Part shown: in pieces, positions 19,871 through 31,189 of the stretch | Position numbering within the stretch: position 1 is the first letter of the stretch | How the letters are laid out: each line of letters opens with the position of its first letter | NCBI GenBank assembly: GCA_965644295.1 | Contig: CBFFRP010000241.1 | Location: forward strand, 1-64,000 | Length of the DNA stretch: 64,000 bases | Origin: Paraphysomonas bandaiensis | Lineage: Eukaryota; Chrysophyceae | Reading direction: 5' to 3' | Notes under the pieces: model-generated | What the model was told of the DNA's origin: nothing | Seen by the model: only the letters and a program-made list of their open reading frames with translations | The model's database searches: none | Translations under genes and position numbers: made by a program

Positions 19871-21005
19871 CAGCAACGCTTCAAGAATATTTCTGGAGAG
19901 TTCATATGCCACATCTAATGCTAAAGATGATTAGAAGCAGTAGTACCCAGCCCTATCAGGATAGTGTGTCATTTGTGAGCAATTAAAGGATACATTTCTA
20001 AGGTAGTTAAATTATGTCGACCACTTGATTAATACAGTAGTAGTTAACAGTATTAAATAACATGAACTATTGATATGACATGAATTATGTAGTGAAACTG
20101 AAATATATCGATTGTATTAGATCGTGCCTATTAAAGAGTGGTAGTCGAGAGAATGTAATTGTAGCGAAATATTGGGCGTCGAGTTTAAACGATGTTCAGT
20201 TAATTATTTTGTATTGAACAAAACCTAGTGAAATTTTTGATGATGGTCGGAAAAAGGCATAACTATGCACAATAAGTAACTATGAAGATATTAACAGTGT
20301 GAAAAGTATTATTTGTAATATATTTTACTAATTTCTTCCATTATACTTCAGTTTTACAGCGATAAAAGTCACCGACTACACATAATATATATTATATACA
20401 GCTCAAGCGTTTCAGTCATAAGCATCAAGCTACTCGTTGTACGACACCCCACAACGTCGATATTTTCCGATATCAAAACATTCTCAGATGAGAGCGCGCA
20501 TTGACCCACCTATTATGTTGTTGTAGGCTCTGCCGCTTTCTCCGATTGCTGTTTTTTAGTCCTTCTCATTGACGAAGCCACTATATATATAATATATATT
20601 ATATATAAAACAGTTGAAGTGTAAACTTCGCTTCCGTAGTTTCTCTATTGCATACGCACGACGTATCTTGAATGAATGGATATCACGTCACATGCATGCA
20701 TATTATACAGTAATGTCCTTGTGATCATGGTTTGTCTGAGTATGTCTGCTCACAGTGATGCTAATGGAGGGATGATGCTGGTAGACTAATTCAGAGGTGC
20801 TGAGCACGAATCTATCGTCATATTATTATATTTCATTGAGTATTAATAGCTATAGATAGCATGATGACATCGTATCACTCAACTCACATGTATGCATTAG
20901 CTGCAATATGAACACAACCAGACGACACATGCATGTATGTTATGTACTGACAACACTCTGATTGTTTATGCAGTATGTATTACTCAACTTTAATCTACGA
21001 TATCA

Positions 21006-21287
21006 GTGTCTATGAATAATGTCCACTTCTTACGTCTTAAATTCATTTTTCACAGTTATGAGGATCCACATGACTTTGGGGAGCACGAGATTCGTGGTGA
21101 GAGTACCAAGCGTGAAGTACATGGGCTGAGGGTTGGACTGGGACACCAATGTGGTTGGAGCTCTCTCGAATCGCGGTTTAGGCCTAGGGTATATGTAGCG
21201 TTGTTGGAGTCAGCATAGATATCATTGTCTATGAATAATGTCCACTTCTTCTGTCTCGAATTCATTTTTCGCAGTTATGAGGATCCG
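21006..21287. repeat. Spaced 62-bp direct repeat
   Basis: Copies at 21006-21067 and 21226-21287, both starting GTCTATGAATAATGTCCACT and ending GTTATGAGGATCC, about 158 bp apart and differing at a handful of bases. They could be the ends of a small degraded element or a local duplication. Confidence 0.65.
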
Positions 21288-22364
21288 ACATAATCAAATG
21301 TAATATCAATAGGAAAAGGTCACCACAAGTGGTACACTTCACATTCAGAATGGAATGAGAGAGAAATCTGATGGCACATACTGTAATGTAGGCTCAGCGA
21401 TCTCGTTCCTCTATTTTCAATATTTCAAGACGTTTTGGCGGCTCACTTCGAAGAGATAGAACCATGTGTGGCACTTCTTCTGCCACCTGGAGAAATGCTT
21501 CGCATCGAATTCCGGCATTGAGTTTTGTCGCTTGTCGGTTGTCGAATCCGAGTCGGTTGAGTCATCCGCTACCAAATGCAGATTTAAGCTTAGTAATAGT
21601 AAGAAGAATGTTGTGGTTATTAGAGTGTAAAGTGATAAACACAGTATTGTAGAATAAGTGAATAATAATGCAGAACATAACTATCACACACAACGGAATA
21701 GGGAATAGTTAGAAGTATAACTGACAACGACGATCATTATGATGACGATCATCGATCATGTATCTTCAACAGGTACTCTCTCTACTTCAGTTCATGATAT
21801 ATTTCATTGAACTTTATAACTCGCATATACGCATATACTATCTTATATTAAGATGAATCCTAATACGGCGACGTATAAGCAACATACGTAGCAGCGATTT
21901 TAGACTAGTTAGTAAATGGTAGATGCTTATCTAGCTTGACTAGTTTGTCCATCTAGCTACTAATCTGGTTCCGACTCTTGAAGGCATACTAATTAAACAG
22001 ACAGTTACTACATCAAATAAAATATGAAATCAGATTATTAGTATTACTATGTCATATCAGTCATTTATCGCGACAAATCATAATTGCAGCTACCAAAGAA
22101 AAACTACTGTTATAAAAATAATCGGTAAAGTGTAGTCAAAAGAAGAATAACTGTAACTCAAGTACTGCTGCTTTAGCAACAGTTTCAAACATATACTTGC
22201 TGCCGACGTCAGCAGAAATTCAAATCAAGGGATAACGACATACGGTGATGCCAATAATACGAGCACAATGTTAAACAAATATACTTCTATCATCACGCCA
22301 TATCAAACGGTCGTGATGTGTTTTAAAGTTAGGCTGAACACCATGGATGAGTTCTTCAACCGGA

Positions 22365-23168
22365 TTAGACTTCGTAATCTTCAACATGAAGGTACTGAAA
22401 GTCGTCTCTGACCATAGTATCGACTGTGCACGAAGTGTTCCTCGTAGCAGGGGGAGTCGAATCTGGTGTGTCGCTATATTTCTCCTTGCTGTTATCCTTA
22501 GCAAGGTATTTACCTGGCTTGACAGGTGTTGTAACTGGGGAATAACTTTGGTCGTTCATTAGATTTTGCTGATCATCCTTACCCTGAGTAGCCTGGCTGT
22601 GTGAAGAACTTGACATTTCTTGCGACTGCAAATCATTACTCGGAAGTACTCGTGACGTATTACTCTTTGGCTTAAAATTATCCAACAGACCCCGACTGAG
22701 AGAAAAACTGTGTTGTTTTGCAGATCGATATGATGAACGCTGTCGTTGTTCGATAAATGAATTTCTCTTTGCACGACCAATTAATCGTTGTACACGAATA
22801 CTCCAAACTTTCTTATTATTAGTTGGAATATGAAGTGGTCTTTGTCGTCGAGCTCTTTCATATGCATCATATTCATCAATAATCTCTTCATTATCTGGTC
22901 TAAAGAGTCTTACATAACGTACTAACATATCAGCATAATAATATTCCATATAAAAATTTAAACGTGTGATTGACCAGTTTATAATGGAATGTACATCAGG
23001 TTTATCATTACGTGATTCAATGAATAAAATCTTTAAGAAATCATCTTCTAATTGTGTATGTATAGTGAATAATGGGGAGAGTAATTGAAGTAATTCATAT
23101 AATTGTTCACAGTTAATTTTACCATATATAGTTTGATTAAAACATGTGAATATAGGGATACATATCAT
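22365..23168 (-). CDS. Uncharacterised 267-residue basic protein
   Basis: Single open frame from ATG at 23168. The N-terminal half is helical with aromatic residues and ordered-looking (QLYELLQLLSPLFTIH, then LNFYMEYYYADMLVRYVRLF). The middle is strongly basic (RVQRLIGRAKRNSFIEQRQR) and the C-terminal 100 residues are Ser/Thr/Pro-rich and probably disordered. There is no signal peptide or membrane segment. It could be one exon of a larger gene, since the 3' end is low complexity; no splice is needed to explain the frame. The family is not recognised. Confidence 0.55.
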   Translation of the reverse strand: MICIPIFTCFNQTIYGKINCEQLYELLQLLSPLFTIHTQLEDDFLKILFIESRNDKPDVHSIINWSITRLNFYMEYYYADMLVRYVRLFRPDNEEIIDEYDAYERARRQRPLHIPTNNKKVWSIRVQRLIGRAKRNSFIEQRQRSSYRSAKQHSFSLSRGLLDNFKPKSNTSRVLPSNDLQSQEMSSSSHSQATQGKDDQQNLMNDQSYSPVTTPVKPGKYLAKDNSKEKYSDTPDSTPPATRNTSCTVDTMVRDDFQYLHVEDYEV

Positions 23169-23932
23169 AGTGAGATGTGATTGGAATTATATGATCATGT
23201 TTAGTTGATGATTGATTGAGTTATGGGTGTGTATGGAATTGTGGATTAGAGGAGGATCTTAAGAGCATCTTGTGAGAGTGGCAGGACCATACATACATAC
23301 ATACCCATACATACCCATAGAGTAGATGCCATACATACATACCCACACATACCCTAGATACATGCCATACATACCATACATACACACACAGCAGTTGAAT
23401 CTGTTCGTCATCCAAAAAAATTCAAAGATCTTGAACCATTCATTCTTTACTGTATTTTTGTTGTATAAAATGTATTCCAGATTTCAAATTTTATATTTTA
23501 CAAACTGAAAAATTAAATGTATGTATGTATATATGTAAAAAATAATAAACTGAAAAATTTTTCTTTACGCACTGCCTGTATTGTTTTTTTTTCATCTCTA
23601 GAATTTTAGAAGGTTGAACAGTGAGATTTCATGTACTGTAGCTCCATATGTATGTATGTATACACACTCTACCTGTACCTGTGTACCTGTATGTGTATAT
23701 GTATGTGTATGTGTGCATATATATCTCTATATGAAGACATATATATATATATATATGGGAAGAGATGTGTATATATCTCTATATATAACACTCCATAGAT
23801 ATATAAATGTTATCATGTTAAAATCATTACAAAACAATTGATAATCAATCATTTACAGAATTCTTTCATAATCTTCACTCAAATCACTTGAACTCCCTTG
23901 AAATCACTTGAAATCATCTTCATTTCATAGAT
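23169..23932. other. Intergenic with CATA/TATG microsatellites
   Basis: Holds short runs of ACATACCC (23285-23390), TATG (23518-23535, 23650-23760) and TATATA. No gene is seen. Confidence 0.6.
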
Positions 23933-24229
23933 ATGGAAACTAACACTGAAATTACTGGAAATTTAGTTGATTTAAGTATACAAATTCGACATATTCCAAC
24001 AAGAATGAATCTTCATGATATTGTTGAATTATTTGAACCATTTGGTATAATTACTCATGCTTGTTTGATCACTCGTATGGTCGACAATCAATTAGTGTTT
24101 ACTGGTGAAGCTAATATTCATATCAAGGGCCCTAATGGGTTACAAAATCGTTTATTGGATGAATTTAAGGAAAGTATTTCGCAACCGTCTACACTAAAGG
24201 TGACATTAACTGAAGTGCGCTATATTTGA
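23933..24229 (+). CDS. Small RRM-like protein
   Basis: A 98-residue single-exon protein with ATG at 23933. The order of strands and helices fits one RNA-recognition motif: LSIQIRHIP as the RNP2-like strand (residues about 14-22), helix MNLHDIVELFEPFG, strand ITHACLITRM, then TGEANIHIKG at the RNP1 place, a second helix and a final strand LKVTLTEV. The RNP1 aromatic residues are replaced, so RNA binding by the standard face is doubtful. It is an RRM-fold protein of unknown partner. Confidence 0.6.
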   Translation: METNTEITGNLVDLSIQIRHIPTRMNLHDIVELFEPFGIITHACLITRMVDNQLVFTGEANIHIKGPNGLQNRLLDEFKESISQPSTLKVTLTEVRYI

Positions 24230-24654
24230 CAACATCCGCATTCAGTTATAAAAGTTATGTGGAGTCTATTGATGCGGGTGGACTACATATCAATGCTGAA
24301 TGACCACTGTTCAGTATGAAAATTTGATACTACTGATGTGATGCGCCGCATTATAAATATATATTTCTTTTATGACTACTACGTCAATGAATGATTTCTT
24401 TTTTACAGTGGATAATTTCGTTTATTGGTGGGGATTTCATAGATTGATTGTTTGTATGCGTATTCGTGCATTTGTTGTGAAATTAATATGCTGAAGTGTG
24501 GTGAGAATTTTTCCTCTTATCGAATTCCTAATTTGTTAATATGTTTTCCCTTGTTTTTCAATATTGTATGTCATGCTATCGTTATTACTTTCGTGAAATA
24601 GTCTTGGTTTTTAGCGGAGTGAGCATCCATTGAAATTCGAGTAATATCTATAGT

Positions 24655-24840
24655 TTTACAAAGGAAGTAAAGTCGGTTACTGATGTATGTCTGCACAAGA
24701 TATATCGGGAATAGGATAGAGTGGCGACTATTATATGGCAGATTCTAACGAGAGCAGAGGTTACATGATTATGTTGTAAAGTGTTCCAGAATACAACCAA
24801 GCAAGTGTAGAACACAGAACACGGACAGTGCGACACAACA
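24655..24840. repeat. Diverged repeat shared with 44690-44880
   Basis: The two stretches share TTACAAAGGAA, GTTACTGATGT and ACAAGATATA in the same order, then fade. It is an old two-copy repeat or transposon remnant. Confidence 0.45.
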
Positions 24841-24909
24841 CACTGAAAATATTCAACTTCTTTAAGAGGGTTTGTAGTAATATACCCCTAGCAACCGCTG
24901 TTACTATAG

Positions 24910-25430
24910 TAGTGAATGTCTGATTATTAGCAATAGGCGTCTAAGAGCTGGAACTAATGCAGCAATACAATTTAACTAGTGCTTAACTCTGATGCCCTAC
25001 TATTTGAAATAATTAAGACAGAAAGTAATAATTGCTATTATAATTGACAATTAATTGATACGCAGCCCTGCTATTTGGCGCTACAAAAGCTGCATGTGCG
25101 TCACAAGCACAAAGGTACGGCCACTTTCACTCTCTGTCCTTAAAGTAAACAGCCCAGATGCTTGACTTCAGTAAGCAGCCCAATGCCCCCGATGCCCTTG
25201 AGGTGGGTCCATTCCTGAAGGCCTGTATATTTGGCAAGAGCCAAAGACGTCTACACAAGCGACATTAATTAGTGTCTCTTGTACCACACAAGCATTTAGC
25301 TACTAGTGGGCAGAACAATATCTGCTCACGTTAGTTTACCGAAGATATGTCTCCTGTAATTATAAACCCCCAGAACCCAGAACACCACGAAAAGGTGCGA
25401 GTTAGACTTTGTTGAGGGTGTTACTATAGA
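24910..25430 (+). mobile_element. Interspersed repeat R1, long copy with inserted hAT-type end
   Basis: Matches the R1 copy at 49320-49790 through GATGCTTGACTTCAG, the GACGTCTACACAAG core and CCAGAACACCACGAAAAGG. About 60 bp ending ATTGATACGCAGCCCTG (to about 25074) interrupts it; this is the end of the hAT-type family seen complete at 50468-51152. CTATTTG flanks the insert on both sides, and the copy at 60460 lacks it. Confidence 0.6.
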
Positions 25431-26094
25431 ATCTACATTCTGTCGAATTTATGGAATTCTGAATATTTTATTTATATAAACAAAATTTGTTTTTGATTCA
25501 CATAATATTATTAATGTATCGTTATATACCACATGCTTGGATTATAACTTTTGGTGTGGTACGTTAAGTCAGAAAGAAGTTATAAAATCGTAAGGAAACT
25601 GATGCTAATATCCTAGCTTAAAGCAACTCCTCGAGGTTCGATTACATCCATGGCTTCTGAACATACTGACAAATAGATGAACTATTTACAGGCGTGTAAA
25701 CGTAAAACAAAAGCAAGACTTTGGACCATAAAACGGGATCAGAACTTCACACTGTGTGGATGTATTTCCCTTAACTCATTATATTATGCCTTCTGCTGAC
25801 TGTTGGAATTCATACATTTATACTGTAGTGCACAACTTCTTAAAATAGTAGTACAGTGCTGAAACAACCTCAAATTTTGAAATATTTTATTGCACGGTAG
25901 TAGTATCAAAGTTTGATATATATATTATGACAGGTGTTAACTTAACAACTGAAGGTAAACATATACTCAATGCTGAGAATTATTTATTATATTCAATAAC
26001 TCTTATCATTTATCAAATTCATGTTGTCTTTACTACGTAGGAAAGTCTGATTATTACATGAGAACGGTTGTGTACAGAAACTAGTTTATATCTA

Positions 26095-26215
26095 TAAACT
26101 AGCTAATAACTAGATTTGCTATATACTACTAGTGGCGGGCAACCGTCTCGGGACTGCTTGTGCATCGCTGCGAGCACCATGGTGCAACCGTCCCTTGTAG
26201 TGAGGTTAGTCGGGG
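26095..26215 (+). mobile_element. Interspersed repeat R1, terminal fragment
   Basis: Carries GACTGCTTGTGCATCGCTGC and CACCATGGTGCAACC, matching the R1 terminal segment at 49445-49490. Confidence 0.5.
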
Positions 26216-26258
26216 GGTCTACCTTTGGGCAATGTGTCTGGCGGGCCTGTGCCATGGA

Positions 26259-26768
26259 TTATGTGAGGGGTGGATGAGGCGAGATGTATATGAGAGTGTA
26301 AGTCGGCGGTGGAGATGGTGCTGGTTGTTGTGGTGGGGTTTCGGCCACAAGTAAGGAGGAGTTGTTTTCGGAGTGGTTGCGCTTGCCTCTGTCGGGTCTG
26401 GACTCTTGCAGAGAGTGTAGTTCTTGGGGTGGATGTCGCCTGGAGTAGTTGGAGTATTTTTGGTGTTGGGTGAGTATCCTGGGACTGGCGTTGCTGTGAA
26501 TGTGTCGTGACCGGTGTCGCCGGTGCCGTGTCTGCGTTGTGGTGTCTGAATCCCCTATTGCGAAGCATGCTGAGCCCTCCATCATATAGGGGGAGTAGGA
26601 TAGAGGATAGAGGATAGAGGCGATGGATTTTTCGAGGGCGTGGAACTGATGTTCGATCAGTGAGCTGGATATGTGGCGTCCGAATGCGTCGGCCAATTGT
26701 GTGGCAGTAATGTGGCCGGTCCAGTAGCGCTCAACCTGGGGGGTGGTTGGTGTTGTCTTTACTACCAC
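26259..26768 (-). other. GC-rich open frame of doubtful status
   Basis: A 169-codon frame in a locally GC-rich patch. The first half (VERYWTGHITATQLADAFGR, then HALEKSIASILYPL) reads like real protein, while the second half is His/Pro/Thr/Arg-rich low complexity. A second minus-strand frame overlaps it. It may be a retroelement or gene remnant; no family is recognised. Confidence 0.25.
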
Positions 26769-27293
26769 TCATTTCTCGAACGATCTTACTTCGTCATTAC
26801 AACTTGCATCGACACTATGTTCCGTTTCACTACTATATACTTATCGTCAATTATTCTCGTAGTACGATTAACCACAACTAACTGTATACTACTCGTAACG
26901 GTTATAATTTAAATACATTATAACTACAGCTTTCAATTGCTTCTCATATAGCAGAACTCAACAAGTAGCAATAAAACTAATAGCTGCTCCATACCGGCAT
27001 ATAAAACAGTTGAAACCACAAACCAGAAGACATAAAACTAATCTTAGTGGCCAGTGTACAAATGCTACAGTGCTGGACACAGCTCATATCTGTGTATCAC
27101 ATATTATAAATATTAGTTAAGCCCGACTTTACACTTATATCATGACAACCAAAGGTTATTGCCAAAATTGTCGCGGTCTAACACAAACGAAACTGAAGAT
27201 ACTGCGGAATAAGCACCACCGAAAAATATATATCGAAGCACAGAAACACATATGCAACGTCTCAAGAAACGATACTTACGATCGGTCTGCTTC

Positions 27294-29939
27294 TCAGAAG
27301 TCATCCCAGTTGTCGCCACCGTCAGAAGAGACAGCAAGCTTCTTCACAACTGGCTTAGCTTTCTTGTTACTGCTATCTTTTTTAACGGAAGCAGTTGATT
27401 TCTTGTTTCTATCACTAAAAGATGGAGGCGAAGACACTGAGGACTCTAACATATTGGGGATATTGTCCTCTCGAGAAGGATTATCTAAAATGTTGTCAAG
27501 ATCCATGTCATCATCATCACTCCAACCACCAGCCACTACTTCCTTCTCATTAGCAACAGCTAGCGAACTGCTGTTAATGTCGACAGCAGGGTCCATTTCC
27601 TTGAGAGATCCAGAGCTGTCTGCACCACTGACCTGTCCCTGACAAAACTGCTCCGGTGCTGACTGGACTTTACGAGACGGCGAGTCCGTCGTCACCTGCT
27701 GGATACTTTTAGAGAGACCATCCACAGCCCAAGTTGTCCAATCAGATGTCCCGAAATTGGACCCGCTGGAGGATGAGGGAGGAGTGGGTATGCTGCTTGT
27801 CGGTTTCCCTGGTGTGTTATCAGGGGCTGCTGAAGGTGCAGAAGCGCGTCTTTCAGTGTGATGCTTTTTTACAACCTTAGAACTAGCCTCAAGAACACTT
27901 AAGGCAAGCTCACGGACATCAGGTGACTTGTCCGCCAGAAGTAGACATATCTGTGGCATGAGCCTGGTCATGAGCGCGGGAGGATCACATAGCTGCAGCG
28001 ATGCATCTGTAGCCTTCAGACCAGCTATCCTAAAATTCACTCATATGTTATCAAATATAATCATCGACGGCAGTTATTCTTTGAAACGTAACACTGCCTC
28101 CTCCTTATACAGCTATGTAGTTAAAGTACCTGCAATGCGAGAATGGGTCCTTCATGGCCTTTGTATACGCTTGGGCTAAAACGCGATTCCTGAAAGGGGA
28201 GAAACAAAGCTCATCAGCACGCATTCGCAGTCAATTGCAACGACACACAAAAATTGCACACAGTGAGGGTAACATATTACCTGACAGATTCCTTCAGCTT
28301 CGGCATGATGCGACTAATAAAAATGGTGGCATTCGTACGAATGGAGTTTTCGGGATCGTTCTGCAGGCCTGATATACAGCGCACGAGCTTATCCTGTAGC
28401 TGCTGTTCGTCAAGTTTATCTACGATATGGACCAGGCTCTTAAGAGTTTCCTCCCTGAGTCTGTAAAAATATAACGTTACATTAACTCCTGCAAGCACTG
28501 AACTCTTACTTGGCATTGGAATCCGCAAATCCGCCCATGAGCGGGTCAAATATTCTCTTGTTTACTGACTCTCGAGGTAACAGGTGTACTAGCGATTTGA
28601 GAGACCTTAACAAAGCTGTCCTTATAGTTCTGTCACTAAGCATCCACAGCTGCTGCAAGGGAACCAGACAAGTATTCAAGAATGGGGCCTCCTCAACCTT
28701 GTTCGCCCCAGCGCATCCTGCCAGCAGATCCAAGGACGACTGCACAGTCTGTAACACAAAGTATATTAAATACAAATATGCCAGTGAACAAACAGTTATA
28801 TATCTTACCTGTCTGCAAGTCTCTCTGGCGTCCCTGTTCTGGAACTCCCCTGCGGCATGACTCAGAGATTGGCCTAAGCTGGGCAAAATCTTGAAAGTAC
28901 ATGCTGCTCTAGAAATGACATCTATTTTATTTCTGAGTTCCTTAAAGAGCTCCACACATTCACCAGGGGGTTTCAGTTGGAGCTCTGTAATGGCAGTCAT
29001 CATATTGAGCTGCTCTGAGTGGAAGCAACCAATCCTGAGAAGGGTTGGACAAGCAGGGCGTCTCTTTGGCTCTGCCGACAACATACGTTTCAGCGGTCCA
29101 GTAAGTGCCTGGGGCCTTTCCAGTAGCGGTAGGGCAGAGAATACATATTCTATGAGTCGCCCTATAGAGTATATATCGATAGTGGGGCCGGCACTAAAAC
29201 TCGAGCCAGTGGATGACGACGGGGCGGAGACTTCTTTGGAGTAAACATTTACCCAGCTGCCATCCATTCTCTCCGGACAGCGGTATTCATTTTCCAACAT
29301 ACTTTCATGCAGCTTAAAGTGCTCCCGTTCTTCGCTAACGTCACAAGCCACATCCAGGAACCCCAATTTCCAGTCGCCGTTCTTCGTTACAAAGCACGAT
29401 TGTGGAGATACCATGCCATGTGTAATTCGACAGCTCGCATGCAAAAAATTGCATCCCTCTATAACACACTTCAATCCCCAAAGTACTTCGAGCAGTAAGG
29501 ATTCTTTCTCAGCTTCAGATATAGAAGTGCCTGAATGTTGTCGAACCCAAGCATCCACAGGCATACCATACTCCGTTACCACAGCAATAGAATCCTCTAG
29601 TTCAGTGCTTTCAATATAAGATAATACATATGGATGTCTGATAATATATATATTACACTCGTTATTATACACTATATACATACTTGATTGTTTTCAGTCG
29701 TTGAATGCCTCTTTGTGCAAGTGTTTTATAAGAAACATTTGCAGGAGTTTTTGTGTATTTAAATATAGATACTTGATCTTTTTTTATAGTATCATCATCC
29801 TTATTCATAGTTATGATATGAAGGGTATGAATTATAGTGGAGTTACCTTCTTGCGTCCATGAAATAGTTGCCAGTAGGGGAGTGACGTGAGTTGGATCTC
29901 ATCATTCATATCATACGGTATGCTTGATGAAACACCCAT
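27294..29939 (-). CDS. SCYL1-type N-terminal kinase-like protein (pseudokinase)
   Basis: Exons 29939-29847, 29799-29684, 29637-28809, 28748-28510, 28460-28281, 28189-28130 and 28029-27294, all in phase, 750 residues. The start MGVSSSIPYDMND leads into YWQLFHGRKK and QVSIFKY, as in SCYL1. RLKTIKHPYVLSYIE crosses the second splice. Catalytic motifs are lost: HGMVSPQS stands where HRDLKPEN should be, and GFLD replaces DFG. After the kinase fold come HEAT repeats (RIFDPLMGGFAD, NSIRTNATIFISRIMPKL, AMKDPFSHCRIAGLKA). The tail is acidic and ends NWDDF. The family acts in COPI-dependent Golgi traffic and tRNA export; the acidic Trp-containing tail could serve coatomer binding, which is inference. 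Confidence 0.9.
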
Positions 29940-30270
29940 TGGTATGATGGGAGGATGTGTGTAGTGATTTGTGGGATGTAGTTATGGTTGATTAGAATGA
30001 TGGGAGTGCATTATATGTGCTGGAAGTTAGATATGAGTATATATGTATGTATATGTATGTATGTATATGTATGTATGTATATGTATATGTATGTATGTAA
30101 CTCAACACACCACTACACTGCACTGTACTATACTACAGTAGAGGTATACATACTCTATACTCGTACATACATAATGTATGTACATATATATATATATATA
30201 TATACAGTACTGCTATACCATATACATACAGGAGCACTTTCTGCCACAACTCCAACCTACCATACACACA

Positions 30271-30351
30271 GTACTGTAGTTTTTGGTCCATAAAAACCAT
30301 AAAAAACGCTTTTTATATTTTGATCACGCAAAAACTCCAGTTTTTTAGTTG
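30271..30351. repeat. Repeat present inverted at 41013-41090
   Basis: GTTTTTGGTCCATAAAAACC and CGCAAAAACTCCAG here are the reverse complement of the segment ending at about 41090. Both lie beside the hairpin repeats, so they may be parts of one composite element. Confidence 0.6.
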
Positions 30352-30474
30352 TTCTGTCTGAAATATTCCCACTATCATACTAGTAAATTGATATACAGCA
30401 GTATGCAGTAGTTAACGTATCGTATCGTCCCATGTTTATGTGCTACTCTGGTGGACATCAGGGGGTGCAATTTG

Positions 30475-30554
30475 TTCATTGAAAAAATCATCATTTTTAC
30501 ATTAAAAAGTCACTTTTTTCACTTTTCACTGAAAAAACGATGACTTTTCAATGA
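30475..30554. repeat. Self-complementary hairpin repeat, copy 1
   Basis: TTCATTGAAAA...TTTTCAATGAA arms of about 27 nt flank a centre with AAAGTCACTTTTTTCACTTT. Three copies occur in the window. Confidence 0.65.
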
Positions 30555-30623
30555 AATAAACGACAAATCGACATCCACAGTAATCATCAGTGGGGTGTTG
30601 TGCATATCGATTTTATCAATTTG

Positions 30624-30694
30624 TTCATTGAAAAGTCATCATTTTTCCATTAAAAAGTCACTTTTTTTCAATTTTCAATGAAAAAACGATGACA
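30624..30694. repeat. Self-complementary hairpin repeat, copy 2
   Basis: Same layout as the copy at 30475: TTCATTGAAAAGTCATCATT on the left and AATGAAAAAACGATGAC on the right. Confidence 0.6.
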
Positions 30695-30836
30695 TTGATG
30701 GACATCCACCACCACCCCAGCAGTATCATGAGATCAACCCTGGCACCACTGTATCACTCTATGAGTATGATCATAGCCATATCATACGTACACATCCTCT
30801 ATACGATACTGTAGTATACATACATCCATCCCTCCG

Positions 30837-30976
30837 TATGCATCTTATTTTTCGGAAATAAATTGAAGCAAAAATCTTCTATATTACTGATATACAACTA
30901 CGGTTGGAATAGAGATAATTATTGTCTCAATATTAGAGGCATCTCTGAACAAAAATATACACAGGATGTCGATACG
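30837..30976 (+). mobile_element. MITE family M, copy 2
   Basis: Starts GCATCTTATTTTTCGGAAAT and ends ACACAGGATGTCGATACG. Same length and order as the copy at 9979. Confidence 0.7.
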
Positions 30977-31189
30977 TCTACGAGATCTATCATAGTAAAC
31001 CTCCCTCACCAGTGTGTTTATATATACAACCATCACTCTCTCTACTACCATGATATAGTTATAAATCTCTTATTATTCACTCATACCAAACTTATTGGAA
31101 TATTCTCTATATCCATATCTATCTAGAGAAGCATTTCATGCAGTGATTCTATTCATTTAAAGTATTTATATATCTGTTTTACTATCATC

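Larger units (their letters stand above)
19138..22364. other. Gene-poor intergenic region
   Basis: About 3.2 kb without a supported gene. It holds an R1 repeat fragment (about 19770-19870), AT palindromes (near 20390 and 20585-20610), a spaced 62-bp direct repeat (21006-21067 and 21226-21287), and an R1 terminus (21905-21985). The remainder looks unique. Confidence 0.5.
24230..27293. other. Gene-poor region rich in decayed repeats
   Basis: Holds a diverged repeat shared with 44690-44880 (about 24655-24840), R1 pieces (24910-25430 and 26095-26215) with a small hAT-type end inside the first, and a GC-rich island at 26100-26770 with weak open frames. No well-supported gene. Confidence 0.5.
29940..31189. 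other. Intergenic repeat cluster
   Basis: Holds TATG/TA microsatellites (30038-30100, 30180-30205), a segment inverted at 41013-41090, two hairpin-repeat copies (30475-30554, 30624-30694) and MITE copy 2. No gene. Confidence 0.6.
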
